Shown: positions 1 through 9,224 of the stretch, piece after piece | Numbering within the stretch: the first letter of the stretch is position 1 | Layout: each line of letters opens with the position of its first letter | Source: Flavobacteriaceae bacterium PS02337 | Lineage (GTDB): Bacteria; Bacteroidota; Bacteroidia; Flavobacteriales; Flavobacteriaceae | NCBI GenBank assembly: GCA_029959285.1 | Contig: JASCOE010000003.1 | Location: forward strand, 62,001-126,000 | DNA: 64,000 nt | Direction: 5' to 3' | The notes under the pieces: model-generated | What the model saw: the letters and a program-made list of their open reading frames with translations, nothing else | Told to the model about the DNA's origin: nothing | Database searches by the model: none | Made by a program: the position numbers and the translations under genes

Positions 1-29
1 CTCCAATTAAAGAGGAACTGCCCTTTTAG

Positions 30-61
30 GCAAATTTTTAAATTTGCATTCCTAAGAATGC
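30..61. repeat. Two abutting palindromes after the efflux operon
   Basis: Positions 30-47 form a perfect palindrome (8-bp arms GCAAATTT and AAATTTGC, TT between). It shares two bases with a second hairpin at 46-61 (GCATTC, CTAA loop, GAATGC). They lie just past the stop codon of the minus-strand RND adaptor gene, so they could form its transcription end. There is no clear U-tract on either strand, so the terminator role is a guess. Confidence 0.35.
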
Positions 62-103
62 GTACAGTTTTTGGTAATCACTAAATTGAAGACTAAACGC
101 AGG

Positions 104-1192
104 TTATTCGTTTATGACATCGCCTTCCTTAGTTTCTTCGCTGGCAATTTTTACCAGTTTATCGTTTGGAGTCAAATCGCCGAAAATTTCAATTTTATCT
201 TCGATTTCTCTTCCTTTTTTAATGTCAACTCTTGTCGCTTTGTGGTTTACCACTTTCACCACATATAAACCTTCCGCAGAATTCACCACTGCCGTTTTTG
301 GCACTACAAATGTGCTGTCTTTCGCGTTAAGCGGTAACAAAACTTCGGCAACCATTCCAGGCAATAAATTTCCTTTGGTGTTGTGAACGTCCATTTCAAC
401 TCTTTCAGAACGCAGTTTCAAATCTAAAGCGCCAGACATTCTGGTAATTTTTGCTGTAAAAGTTTCTGGTAAAGATTTTACATTAAAACTCATTTCGTCG
501 CCTGGGTGCAAATATCCTGTATACAATTCTGGAACCGAAACCGCCAAACGCAATTTACTTTGTTCCTGAATCGTTAATAAAGGCAAATCTGAACCTTTTC
601 CTGCTGGTCCAACAAATGTTCCTAAATTCACATTTCTAGCCGCTACAACGCCATCAAAAGGAGCGCGAATTTCTAGATAACCTCTCATAATCGAAACTTC
701 TTTATGCGCTGCAATTGCTGCTTGGTATTGTGCATAATCAGAATTCTTTTTACCGCTTGCCATTTCTAAGTCGTTTTTAGAAATCGTTCCTTCAACCTTG
801 CTTGTTTCATACAAACGGTTGTAAGTGCTTTTGCTGGTTGCGTAAATCGCTTCCATCGATTTCAATCTCGATTCGGCTGCAGCCAATTGCGAACTGATTT
901 CTGGTGCTTCTAAAACAATCAAAAGCTGTCCTTTTTTTACTTTCGTACCAATATCAACTTTCAATAATTTTACGAAACTGCTCACTTTTGCGTACAAATC
1001 AACTTGTTGGAAACCGGTTAATTCAGCAGGCAAACGCAATTCTGTTGTTAGTTTTTCTTTCGCTAAAGCGAAAGTTTCTACTTTAGGTTCTATTTCTGCT
1101 TTCGCAGTTTCTTCTTTTTTCTTTTCGCAACCGCTTAATACAACTAGTGCTGTAAATAATAATGCAGATGATTTTATAATATTACTTTTCAT
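104..1192 (-). CDS. RND efflux periplasmic adaptor (HlyD/AcrA family), lipoprotein
   Basis: Membrane-fusion subunit that would link the inner-membrane RND pump to the outer-membrane channel. The N-terminus has a basic stretch, a hydrophobic run and a lipobox (VLSGC), so it is a predicted lipoprotein. A biotinyl-lipoyl-like segment (KVDIGTKVKKGQLLIVLEAPE), a coiled-coil hairpin and a second lipoyl half (IRAPFDGVVAARNVNLG) follow in the usual order. The reading frame is open up to 1282, inside the pump gene. I chose the ATG at 1192 because it starts the signal peptide; an ATG at 1207 is also possible. Last gene of the three-gene operon, 67 nt after the pump. The substrate cannot be told from sequence. 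Confidence 0.9.
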   Translation of the reverse strand: MKSNIIKSSALLFTALVVLSGCEKKKEETAKAEIEPKVETFALAKEKLTTELRLPAELTGFQQVDLYAKVSSFVKLLKVDIGTKVKKGQLLIVLEAPEISSQLAAAESRLKSMEAIYATSKSTYNRLYETSKVEGTISKNDLEMASGKKNSDYAQYQAAIAAHKEVSIMRGYLEIRAPFDGVVAARNVNLGTFVGPAGKGSDLPLLTIQEQSKLRLAVSVPELYTGYLHPGDEMSFNVKSLPETFTAKITRMSGALDLKLRSERVEMDVHNTKGNLLPGMVAEVLLPLNAKDSTFVVPKTAVVNSAEGLYVVKVVNHKATRVDIKKGREIEDKIEIFGDLTPNDKLVKIASEETKEGDVINE

Positions 1193-1259
1193 AAATGTTG
1201 AATTCATTTTATATTGGTCATTTATGTTATCGCCTTTAGCGGTATTTGTTTTCAACAAA

Positions 1260-4200
1260 TTATTTTTTATTGGCGATTTCATTTTTTGGTTTTAATGATG
1301 AGATATAATGGATACTTTCTTCGTCTTCAGGATCTAAAGAAACCGATTGTGTCGATGTTTTTTCTTGCGCCCACGCAAATATCTGCGGAAGGATTAATAA
1401 TACGGCAAAAGTAGAAAATAATAATCCGCCAATAACCGCTCTTCCTAACGGAGAAACCTGATCGCCTCCTTCGCCATGACCAATTGCCATTGGCAACATT
1501 CCCGCAATCATCGCAACAGAAGTCATGATAATCGGACGAAGACGCAACGCAGCCGCTTCACGCGCAGATTCTAATGCATTTCCGTTTATTTTTCGAAGCT
1601 GTTCGGCATTCGTAACCAATAAAACGGCGTTGGCAATCGAAACCCCAACCGACATTATGATTCCCATATACGATTGTAGATTCAACGTTGAGCCTGTAAT
1701 AGTTAGCATTAATAATGATCCTAAAACTACGGCTGGAACTGTCGTTAAAATCACTAGCGAAACTTTAAACGATTGGAAATTAGCAGCCAACATTAAGAAG
1801 ATTACAAAAATGGCAACCAATAATCCTGTTTGCAAACTGCTTAATGTTTCGGTCAATACAGTACTTAGCCCAATTGGCGTGATAAATAATCCACGAGGTA
1901 ATTCGCCCAAATCGCTAATTGTTTTGCCTACATCTTTTGTAGCCGTACCTAAATCGGTTTGGTAGATGTTTGCTGTTACGGTAATGTATGGCATGGCTCC
2001 TAAATTGTCATTTTCACCGCTTACAAAGCCTGGTGTAATTTTGGCAACGTCACTTAAAACCGGACGAAGCGAATTTTTCAATACCGGAATTTCACCAATA
2101 TCGGTTTTACTTTTCATTTTGTTTAATGGCACTTGAACCTGAACAGAATACGATAATCCTGCTTTTTCATCTACCCAGTTATTTTTTTCGGTATAACGTG
2201 AAGATGAGGTTGAAGCCACAAGCGAACGCGAAATATCATTCATATCAACTCCCAATTCTGCAGCACGCGTTCTGTCAATATCAATATTCATTGCTGGATA
2301 ATGAATTGGCTGACCAATTTGCACGTCTCTGAAATACGAAATCGCTTTTAGTTTGTCTACAATTTGAGTTGCATACAATTCATTTCGTTTTTTGTCTTTT
2401 CCGGCAACTCGAATCTCTATCGGAGTAGGAGAACCTTGACTTAAAACTTTGTCCGTCAATTCGATTGGCTCAAAAGAAAGTTTAGTGTCTGGCAGTACTT
2501 TTTTAAGTCTTGCTCTAAACTCATCTTTAAAATCATCCATATCTTCATGATAGTCTTTCAAACTCACTTGGAAAACCGCTTCATGAGAACCTGCCATGAA
2601 CAAATAAATCGGGTTGATCGAGAATAGAGAAGGGTGCTGACCAACATATACAGATGTAATTCCGATATGGTCTTTACCCACCATTTTCTCCAATTCTTTT
2701 AAAACTACTCTGGCTTGTTCTTCGGTTCTTTCCAAACGCGTTCCATCAACAGCACGCATTCTCAATTGAAACTGACTTGAATTTGTTCTTGGGAAAACAT
2801 CTTTTCCGATAAAACCAATAAACAGAACAGCCAGAAGAATCGAACCACTTAAATAAATAATGGTCGTCGCTTTTTTATGGACAAACAAACGATCTAAAGT
2901 TCGCATGAAACGAATCTTGAAACGTTCGAATCCACTAATTTTTCCGTTGTTATTTGTATCGTCTTTTTCTACATAACCCTTTTTCTGCGTAATCAGATTT
3001 TGTTCCGATTCTGGAGTTATACCGCTGTCATTAAATTCGGCTTCGTCATCTGTAATATTCGGTTCGTGTTCGTGTTTCGCATGGGCTTTCATCATCCAGT
3101 TGGCCATTACAGGAACAAATGTCTGCGAAAGCAAGAATGAAATTACCATTGAAAATCCAATCGCTAAAGCCAAAGGAAGAAATAACGCTCCCGGAATTCC
3201 GACCATTGTAAATGCTGGTGCAAATACGGCTAGAATACAAAGTAAAATCAATAATTTAGGTAAAGCAATTTCCTGACAGGCATCCCAAATGGCGAGCGCT
3301 TTTGGTTTTCCCATGTCGAGATGCTGGTGAATATTTTCGATGGTTACCGTACTTTCATCCACCAAAATACCAATTGCAAGTGCTAGACCAGATAGTGACA
3401 TTAAGTTGATCGTCTGTCCGAATAATTTCAAGAATAAAACCCCAGAAATAATCGAAATCGGAATCGTCATAATTACAATCAAAGCCGCACGACGGTCACC
3501 AAGGAATAATAAAACCATTAATCCCGTTAAAACCGCACCGATAATTCCCTCAGTAATCAAACTTTTAACCGAGTTGATTACATAAACCGATTGGTCAAAT
3601 TCATACGTAATGTTTACATCTTCAGGAAGTGTGCTCTGAATTTTAGGTAGTTCTGACTTTAATTTCTGAACCACGTCCCAAGTCGAAGCGTCTCCCGCTT
3701 TTGCGATACTAATGTAAACCGAACGTTTTCCGTTTACCAAAGCATAACCTGCCGTAATATCGGCACCATCTTTTACAGACGCAACATCGCCTAATTTTAA
3801 GTTCTGAACACCGCCCTTGAATAACGGAATCTGTTCAAAATCTTTAACTTCTTTAATTGTATTATTAGTTGGCGTAATATAGTTTTTGTCACCCATACGT
3901 ACGTTTCCAGACGGAGCCGTTTGGTTATTCAAACGAATCGCATCTACAATTTGATCTGGCGTCATATTATGAGAACGCAATAAATCTGGATCTACGTTTA
4001 CCTCAATAGTTCTAGGGCTTCCGCCGAAAGGAGCTGGAGATAATAAACCAGGAATTGCAGTAAACGAAGCACGAACATAAACGTTGGCTAAATCCTGTAA
4101 TTCGTTGTTTGAACGTATTTTACTGCTCAAAACCAATTGTCCAATTGGAAGTGAAGAAGCATCAAAACGTATGATAAACGGAGGTTGTGTTCCCGGAGGA

Positions 4201-4556
4201 AAAGCCGCTTGGATTCTGTTAGAGAGCGCACTTAACTCGGCAGCAGCCTGAGCCATATTTGTTCCTTCATAATAGGTTAATTTCATAATCATTAACCCCT
4301 GAATATTTTTGGTTTCTACCGATTTGATACCGTTTGAGAAAGGTAAAACGTTTACGTAGTTTTTGGCAAAATAAGCCTCCATTTGATCTGGCGTGTAACC
4401 TCCAAAAGGGTGCGCAATGTAGATAACCGGCAAATTCATTTTTGGCAGAATATCTACCTTAATGTCTTTGATGGCACCAATTCCGAAGAAAAATAGACCC
4501 GCAACCAATACTAAAATGGAAATGGGTTTGCGGAGTGCAAAACGTATTAAATTCAT
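1260..4556 (-). CDS. RND efflux transporter permease (AcrB/CzcA superfamily)
   Basis: Proton-driven inner-membrane pump of about 1098 residues, the usual size for the family. The N-terminus is the first transmembrane helix after a short cytoplasmic start (MNLIRFALRKPISILVL). A large periplasmic porter domain follows, then a helix cluster with GILVDESTVTIEN in the TM4 region, a second periplasmic domain and a second helix cluster (GVSIANAVLLVTN). The acidic pair in TM4 is Asp-Glu rather than the Asp-Asp of classic drug pumps, so the exact subfamily is uncertain. It lies between the TolC-like gene (12 nt upstream) and the adaptor gene, completing a tripartite system. Drugs, metals or other compounds are all possible substrates. 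Confidence 0.93.
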   Translation of the reverse strand: MNLIRFALRKPISILVLVAGLFFFGIGAIKDIKVDILPKMNLPVIYIAHPFGGYTPDQMEAYFAKNYVNVLPFSNGIKSVETKNIQGLMIMKLTYYEGTNMAQAAAELSALSNRIQAAFPPGTQPPFIIRFDASSLPIGQLVLSSKIRSNNELQDLANVYVRASFTAIPGLLSPAPFGGSPRTIEVNVDPDLLRSHNMTPDQIVDAIRLNNQTAPSGNVRMGDKNYITPTNNTIKEVKDFEQIPLFKGGVQNLKLGDVASVKDGADITAGYALVNGKRSVYISIAKAGDASTWDVVQKLKSELPKIQSTLPEDVNITYEFDQSVYVINSVKSLITEGIIGAVLTGLMVLLFLGDRRAALIVIMTIPISIISGVLFLKLFGQTINLMSLSGLALAIGILVDESTVTIENIHQHLDMGKPKALAIWDACQEIALPKLLILLCILAVFAPAFTMVGIPGALFLPLALAIGFSMVISFLLSQTFVPVMANWMMKAHAKHEHEPNITDDEAEFNDSGITPESEQNLITQKKGYVEKDDTNNNGKISGFERFKIRFMRTLDRLFVHKKATTIIYLSGSILLAVLFIGFIGKDVFPRTNSSQFQLRMRAVDGTRLERTEEQARVVLKELEKMVGKDHIGITSVYVGQHPSLFSINPIYLFMAGSHEAVFQVSLKDYHEDMDDFKDEFRARLKKVLPDTKLSFEPIELTDKVLSQGSPTPIEIRVAGKDKKRNELYATQIVDKLKAISYFRDVQIGQPIHYPAMNIDIDRTRAAELGVDMNDISRSLVASTSSSRYTEKNNWVDEKAGLSYSVQVQVPLNKMKSKTDIGEIPVLKNSLRPVLSDVAKITPGFVSGENDNLGAMPYITVTANIYQTDLGTATKDVGKTISDLGELPRGLFITPIGLSTVLTETLSSLQTGLLVAIFVIFLMLAANFQSFKVSLVILTTVPAVVLGSLLMLTITGSTLNLQSYMGIIMSVGVSIANAVLLVTNAEQLRKINGNALESAREAAALRLRPIIMTSVAMIAGMLPMAIGHGEGGDQVSPLGRAVIGGLLFSTFAVLLILPQIFAWAQEKTSTQSVSLDPEDEESIHYISSLKPKNEIANKK

Positions 4557-4568
4557 TAGGATTTATAA

Positions 4569-5954
4569 TTAAAATTCATTTATAAATAAGTCAAAATTTC
4601 CTGTTGCAGCGACTTTTAATAAGTACGATTGCCACACATTATTATTGACAATATCTCGATCGATTTCAGCACGGTTTAAAACATACATGGTTTGTGTTAA
4701 ATCGGTTAAATCGGTTAAACCGTTTTTGTATAAAGTCGATTTTTGCAAGTACGCTCTTTTTGCCGCGTCAACCTGAATCGGCGCTTCAGCATAATTCTCT
4801 AACGTAATTCTGATCTTATCTTCGGCAAAATTCAATTGCGATTTCAATTCTCTATCGGCCTGATTGTATTCTTCCTGCAAAGCTTGAGAAACAAATTTCT
4901 GAGCACTTACTTGTTTGCTTGATCTAAAAGGTGTAGTTAAATTCCATGTAATTCCAACTCCAATTAAATAGTTGGTACGATCTGGATTTACGCCATCCCA
5001 ATAATTTCTGCTAAAAGCATTTTGGTCTGTTGCATAAGAATTCTCAAATCCTGACGCTCTGGTTTGTAAAACACCAAAAGCACTCATAGTTGGATAATAA
5101 AAACGTTTGTACAATTTAACCTGCTGATTGCTGTAGTCGATTTTCGTTTTATACAATTGTAACAACGGATGAAGACTGTCATTTGCAGCATTTTCTTGAA
5201 TCAATTCTTTTGGAATCTGAGTTACAAAAAGTGTATCTGCGACAAAATCCTGAGGTGCAACGCCCATCAAATCGACTAATTTGTTGTTTTGTTCTTTAAC
5301 GAAATTCCTTGCCAGATTTAAAGCGATTTTAGCTTTTGAAACTTCAGCAGTTGCCAATGTAGAATCGACTCCAGCTAATAATCCGTTTTTAACTCTTGCA
5401 GCGGCAGTCTTTTTAAAAACTTCTGCACGACTTAGGTTTTTCTGCTGAGAAATCAATAATCTTTGGCTTGCCAAAAGATTTAAATAAGCAGCCGAAATTT
5501 TAATTTCCTGTTGAAATTTTTCCTGCTGTAAATCTTTTTCTTTAGCCTGAACATCAATTTTAGATAAATTGATTTTTTCCTGTGTTTTTCCGAAGGTGAA
5601 AAAATCCCAGTTCATGTTGACTAGATAAAGCGCACCAAACGCCGAATTCCAGTTTTGTTCAGGAAGAGGTAAACCTGATGAAGCAACTCCTAAACCTCCA
5701 AATCCGTAAAGCGGTCCGTTTTGTCCGTTTACGGTTCCGTAATCCTGCTGTGCCGATAAATTTAAGTTCGGCAGATAATCACGGCGAGATTGTTTTAGAG
5801 TCTCTTTTGATGCATTGGTGTAATTGTTTTTTGCTCGGATAGAACCGTAGTTTTCAAGTCCTGTTTTTATTGCTTCTTTTAAAGACAGGGTTTGAGCGTA
5901 ACCGATTGAGGCAAAAATCAATAAAAATAAAATGGTAATTTTTTTGAAATACAT
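4569..5954 (-). CDS. TolC-family outer-membrane efflux channel
   Basis: Outer-membrane exit duct of the tripartite pump. A 20-residue Sec signal peptide ends in GYAQ and is followed by the family opening TLSLKEAIKTGLENYG. Two long helical OEP repeats rich in Gln, Lys and Ala follow, typical of the trimeric alpha-barrel. The length of 461 residues is normal. It is the first gene of the minus-strand operon and ends 12 nt before the pump gene. The 172-nt gap upstream separates it from the divergent LytS-type kinase, so the operon and the two-component system could be functionally linked, but nothing in the sequence proves it. Confidence 0.92.
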   Translation of the reverse strand: MYFKKITILFLLIFASIGYAQTLSLKEAIKTGLENYGSIRAKNNYTNASKETLKQSRRDYLPNLNLSAQQDYGTVNGQNGPLYGFGGLGVASSGLPLPEQNWNSAFGALYLVNMNWDFFTFGKTQEKINLSKIDVQAKEKDLQQEKFQQEIKISAAYLNLLASQRLLISQQKNLSRAEVFKKTAAARVKNGLLAGVDSTLATAEVSKAKIALNLARNFVKEQNNKLVDLMGVAPQDFVADTLFVTQIPKELIQENAANDSLHPLLQLYKTKIDYSNQQVKLYKRFYYPTMSAFGVLQTRASGFENSYATDQNAFSRNYWDGVNPDRTNYLIGVGITWNLTTPFRSSKQVSAQKFVSQALQEEYNQADRELKSQLNFAEDKIRITLENYAEAPIQVDAAKRAYLQKSTLYKNGLTDLTDLTQTMYVLNRAEIDRDIVNNNVWQSYLLKVAATGNFDLFINEF

Positions 5955-6126
5955 AAACTCAAGGTGTGAAATAATGTTTTTGATGAAACAAATTTATTTC
6001 TCTTACCTTGATAAAAGTCATGTTTAGTGATGTACTGCACTAGTAAATGACGAATTGAATTGGTCATTTTTTGAAAAAAATAATTAAATATTTGTTCGTA
6101 CTTTGTAAACTATTTCAAAATTAAGA

Positions 6127-7164
6127 ATGAACAAAAAGATTGATAACATATTGGATAACAAATGGTGGCAAGAAGTTGCCGTTGTCCTTTTTTCCTTTAC
6201 GATTTATACCTTAAAAAATGATTGGATGTTATTTAGTTCATTCATTTCTATTTTAATGGGGGTATTTTTCTATTGCATTTTATACATGCATGCGCAGTTT
6301 AATCGCTTTTTTCTGCTTCCTATATTATTCAAAGCCAATAAACCTTTCACTTATATTATTTTAACGCTCTTTGGGGTTTTTGTATTTTCTGTTGTTTTAT
6401 ATGAAATTACAATGCTGGATATGTTTGCCAAATGTCATTTGTATCAAAATTCACATCAGAGAAGTTACGCGTATCAATTGGCAAGTGTTTTAGGAACTTT
6501 GGTCTGTATTCTAAGCCCGATTATTGTATTTAAATTTTATCGAATTCATAGAAAACAAACCGATGCGGCTTTATTGTTCAATCAAATGCAATTAAATTCA
6601 TTGAAAGGACAATTGAATCCGCATTTTTTGTTCAATACATTTAATACATTGTACGGAATTAGTCTTGAATTTCCAGATCGAACTCCAGATTTGATTATGA
6701 AAGTTTCGCAGTTAATGCGTTATCAGTTAGAAAGCAACGGCAAACAATTTGTTTCTGTAGAAGAGGAACTGGAGTTTATAAACAGTTATGTTCAGCTAGA
6801 AAAAGAACGTGTTGGTTATCGCTGTGATATTACAATTGATCATAATGTAGACAAAGAATATACGTATAAAATTTCTCCGATGTTATTGATTGCATTTATT
6901 GAAAATGCCTTTAAACATGGAACTTGCGCTATCGAAAAATGCTTTGTAAAAATTAATATTACGGTAGAAAACGGATTGCTTAAGCTTCATGTTGTCAATT
7001 CAATTCCGAAGAAAACAGATGTTATTTCTACCAAAATTGGTTTAAAAAACACAATTGAACGTTTGAAATTAATTTACGGAAAAGACTATAAATTAGATAT
7101 TCAAGACGATAAACAGACATACATTGTTGATTTAGAGATACAACTTAAAAAGTTTGTAGGATGA
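6127..7164 (+). CDS. LytS/YehU-type sensor histidine kinase
   Basis: Membrane sensor kinase of the LytTR-partner class. The first 140 residues hold about four hydrophobic segments. A His_kinase domain follows with the phospho-acceptor His166 in the typical LNPHFLFNTFN motif, then a GHKL ATPase domain with N box (LIAFIENAFKHG) and a short G-rich end (TKIGLKNTIERLKLIYG). The stop overlaps the start of the response regulator gene (ATGA), so the two are translationally coupled. There is no extracellular sensor domain; the signal may be membrane-borne. Neighbours suggest possible control of the divergent efflux operon or of the two small exported proteins downstream (inference). Confidence 0.92.
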   Translation: MNKKIDNILDNKWWQEVAVVLFSFTIYTLKNDWMLFSSFISILMGVFFYCILYMHAQFNRFFLLPILFKANKPFTYIILTLFGVFVFSVVLYEITMLDMFAKCHLYQNSHQRSYAYQLASVLGTLVCILSPIIVFKFYRIHRKQTDAALLFNQMQLNSLKGQLNPHFLFNTFNTLYGISLEFPDRTPDLIMKVSQLMRYQLESNGKQFVSVEEELEFINSYVQLEKERVGYRCDITIDHNVDKEYTYKISPMLLIAFIENAFKHGTCAIEKCFVKINITVENGLLKLHVVNSIPKKTDVISTKIGLKNTIERLKLIYGKDYKLDIQDDKQTYIVDLEIQLKKFVG

Positions 7165-7865
7165 AAGAAACAAAGAAATGCATAATCGTAGATGATGAAC
7201 CCGCGGCGCATTATGTTTTAGCGAATTACATCAAACAAAATCCGCAATTAGAATTGGTTTTTCAAGGTTATAACGGAATTGAAGCGATGAATTATCTTCG
7301 AGAAAATCCAGTCGATTTAATGTTTTTGGATATCAATATGCCAGAGATTTCTGGAATGGAATTATTGAAAATTCTTCCGACACATCCAAAAACTATTTTA
7401 ACAACGGCTTATTCTGAATTTGCTTTAGAAAGTTACGATTACGGTGTTATAGATTATCTTTTAAAACCAATTTATTTTCCAAGATTTCTAAAAGCAATCG
7501 ATCGTTTTTTTGCTACAGAAAGTGTCAAACAAAAAACAGAAGAAACTGTAAATTCAGTAAGTGTAAAAGTCGATGGTTATTTGATGGAAATCGAACTAGA
7601 TCAATTATTGTTTGCACAGAGTTACGGAAATTACGTAAAACTGCATACAATCAAAAGAACGTATTTGGCTTCGATAACGACAACAGAATTAGAAAAATGT
7701 CTTCCAGAAAAGAATTTTATGCGAATTCATAAATCGTATATCGTGGCGCTGGACAAAATTGATTCGACAGAAAAAGATTTTGTTATTATTAAAAATGAAA
7801 GAATTCCAATCGGGATTACGTATAAAAGAGAACTTACAGATCGATTGAAAAAACTCGAATTGTAA
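7161..7865 (+). CDS. LytTR-family response regulator
   Basis: DNA-binding response regulator paired with the kinase just upstream (4-nt overlap). The receiver domain (residues 1-120) has the acidic pair DDE, phospho-acceptor Asp57 in LMFLDINMPEISG and the conserved Lys in LLKPIYF. A LytTR DNA-binding domain occupies roughly residues 135-234 (FMRIHKSYIVALDKID). The length of 234 residues is normal. Targets are not visible, but such pairs often control the next transcription unit, here the two PepSY-like genes. Confidence 0.94.
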   Translation: MKETKKCIIVDDEPAAHYVLANYIKQNPQLELVFQGYNGIEAMNYLRENPVDLMFLDINMPEISGMELLKILPTHPKTILTTAYSEFALESYDYGVIDYLLKPIYFPRFLKAIDRFFATESVKQKTEETVNSVSVKVDGYLMEIELDQLLFAQSYGNYVKLHTIKRTYLASITTTELEKCLPEKNFMRIHKSYIVALDKIDSTEKDFVIIKNERIPIGITYKRELTDRLKKLEL

Positions 7866-7910
7866 AGTCTAAATTGATTAAAAAAGTTCTTAAAAATGTT
7901 CAAGACTTCA

Positions 7911-7940
7911 TTTGTTCTTCATTAAAAAGTAGTAAATTTA
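7911..7940 (+). promoter_or_regulatory. Candidate promoter of the first PepSY-like gene
   Basis: TTTG at 7911-7914, an 18-nt spacer, and TAAATTTA at 7933-7940, one base off the Bacteroidetes -7 box TAnnTTTG. The start codon is 38 nt downstream. Confidence 0.4.
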
Positions 7941-7977
7941 ATACGTTGTTTAGTGTTTAATTTTAAAAAATAAAACC

Positions 7978-8451
7978 ATGAGAAACGTATTTTTGACTCT
8001 TACTTTTTTATGCAGCAGTTTTTTGATTGCGCAAGAAGGAACAAATATGAAAAAAGTAGTTACACCGCCAGAAAAGGTAAAATTTGCTTTTGAGAAAGAA
8101 TATCCTGGAAAAGTGCCAGTTTGGTCTGAAGAATATGTGGGAGATGATGAAGACGAAATTCGTTTTGAAGCGAAATATAATGTAACTAATACAACAAAAG
8201 CGGTTGCGATTTATGATAATTTGGGAAACATGAAAGCGTACGAATTGCAAATTACTTTTAGTCAGTTACCGCCTAAATCTCAAACTTATTTAAAAAAGAA
8301 TTATGGACCAAAAGCAATCCGCGAAATTGCGATGGTTGTAGACGATAAAAACAAAACGACTTATGAAGTTGGGGTGACAAAAGACACCAAATTTTATGAT
8401 GTTGTTTTTGATAAAGATGGAGGTTTTGATGTTAGTATTGAAAAAAATTAA
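7978..8451 (+). CDS. Small exported PepSY-like protein
   Basis: Predicted secreted protein of 157 residues with a Sec signal peptide ending at LIAQ. The rest resembles the PepSY-like / putative beta-lactamase-inhibitor-like domain (DUF2874): PPEKVKFAFEKEYPG, then a strand-rich part with DNLGNMKAYELQI, a helix LPPKSQTYLKKNYG and a final FDKDGGF strand turn. Proteins of this kind are common periplasmic or secreted small proteins of unknown role in Bacteroidetes. The next gene is a clear paralogue, so the pair arose by tandem duplication. It lies 112 nt after the LytTR regulator and may be its target. Confidence 0.75.
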   Translation: MRNVFLTLTFLCSSFLIAQEGTNMKKVVTPPEKVKFAFEKEYPGKVPVWSEEYVGDDEDEIRFEAKYNVTNTTKAVAIYDNLGNMKAYELQITFSQLPPKSQTYLKKNYGPKAIREIAMVVDDKNKTTYEVGVTKDTKFYDVVFDKDGGFDVSIEKN

Positions 8452-8480
8452 GATAAAATTGTAAGAAAATACTTTTATTT

Positions 8481-8512
8481 GTTTAGATTTATATTTAATT
8501 TGAAATCTAAAC
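8481..8512 (+). promoter_or_regulatory. Inverted repeat abutting the start codon of the second PepSY-like gene
   Basis: GTTTAGATTT at 8481-8490 and AAATCTAAAC at 8503-8512 form a perfect 10-bp stem with a 12-nt loop. The right arm ends one base before the ATG at 8513. It could hide the start region in RNA or be a protein site on DNA. Confidence 0.45.
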
Positions 8513-8968
8513 ATGAAAAAAATTATTCTATTTACAGCTTTTATTTATAGTAATTTTCTAATCGGACAAGGTGCAAGTATTGTACCTCCTGAGAATGTTG
8601 TAAAAGCTTTTGAAAGTCAATATCCGAAGAAAAAAGCAATTTGGGATATTGAATACACTGGTAAAGGTGATGATGTTATTTTTGAAGCAAAATTTAACGT
8701 AGCGCCCAAAACAATTGGACTTGCAAGATATGATCAAAATGCAATTTTTAAATCGTATAAAGTCGAAATTCTGTTCATAAAATTACCGAAGAAAGCACAA
8801 AGTTATTTAAAAGCAAATTACCGAGTTAAGTCATTTAAGAAGTCATTTTCTATTATAGATAATGAAGGAAAACAAGCATACGAAACAGGTGTCATCAAAG
8901 ATTCGAAATTTTATAATATAGTTTTTGATCAAGATGGCGAATTTTATAAAAGAGCTCAAATAAGATAA
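8513..8968 (+). CDS. Small exported PepSY-like protein (paralogue)
   Basis: Predicted secreted protein of 151 residues with a signal peptide ending near FLIGQ. It aligns end to end with the product of the preceding gene: PPENVVKAFESQYPKKKAIWDIEY, FEAKFNVAPKT, KLPKKAQSYLKANY and the final VFDQDGEF match the same positions. The same PepSY-like (DUF2874) family is the best reading, with function unknown. It is 61 nt after its paralogue and followed by a strong terminator, so the two may form one short transcription unit. Confidence 0.75.
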   Translation: MKKIILFTAFIYSNFLIGQGASIVPPENVVKAFESQYPKKKAIWDIEYTGKGDDVIFEAKFNVAPKTIGLARYDQNAIFKSYKVEILFIKLPKKAQSYLKANYRVKSFKKSFSIIDNEGKQAYETGVIKDSKFYNIVFDQDGEFYKRAQIR

Positions 8969-9004
8969 AACAAGCTTACTAATTCAAATATTATTTGAAA
9001 CGAC

Positions 9005-9037
9005 AAACCCGATAAGTTTTTAAAGCTTATCGGGTTT
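9005..9037 (+). terminator. Terminator / palindromic repeat after the PepSY-like pair
   Basis: Perfect 12-bp arms AAACCCGATAAG (9005-9016) and CTTATCGGGTTT (9026-9037) with a 9-nt loop, followed by a T-rich run on the + strand. A close relative is at 37984-38016, so it may also be a dispersed palindrome family recruited as a terminator. Confidence 0.7.
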
Positions 9038-9127
9038 TGTTTTTTGTTTCGAGTTTCAGGTTGATATTCTTTGCCTCTTTTAAACGCAAAGTTCGTAAGG
9101 TTTTTTTCTAAGTTTTATTCTTAAAAA

Positions 9128-9200
9128 CGCAAAGTTCGCAAAGCTTTACCTAAAAAACTTTGCGAACCTTGCGCAAACCTTTGCGTTCTTTGCGGTTAAA
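9128..9200. repeat. CTTTGCG-type dispersed intergenic repeat
   Basis: CGCAAAGTTCGCAAAG (9128-9143) and CTTTGCGAACCTTGCG (9158-9173) are inverted with one mismatch, and the right arm continues as a run of ACCTTTGCGTTCTTTGCG. The run closely resembles 43438-43480, another intergenic place in this window. It does not code for protein. Confidence 0.55.
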
Positions 9201-9224
9201 CCTGAAACCTGAAACTTGAAACTT

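Noticed and set aside
1525-1965. 146-codon open frame on the + strand inside the RND pump gene
   Set aside because: Antisense of a conserved membrane domain of the pump; no start signals or promoter.
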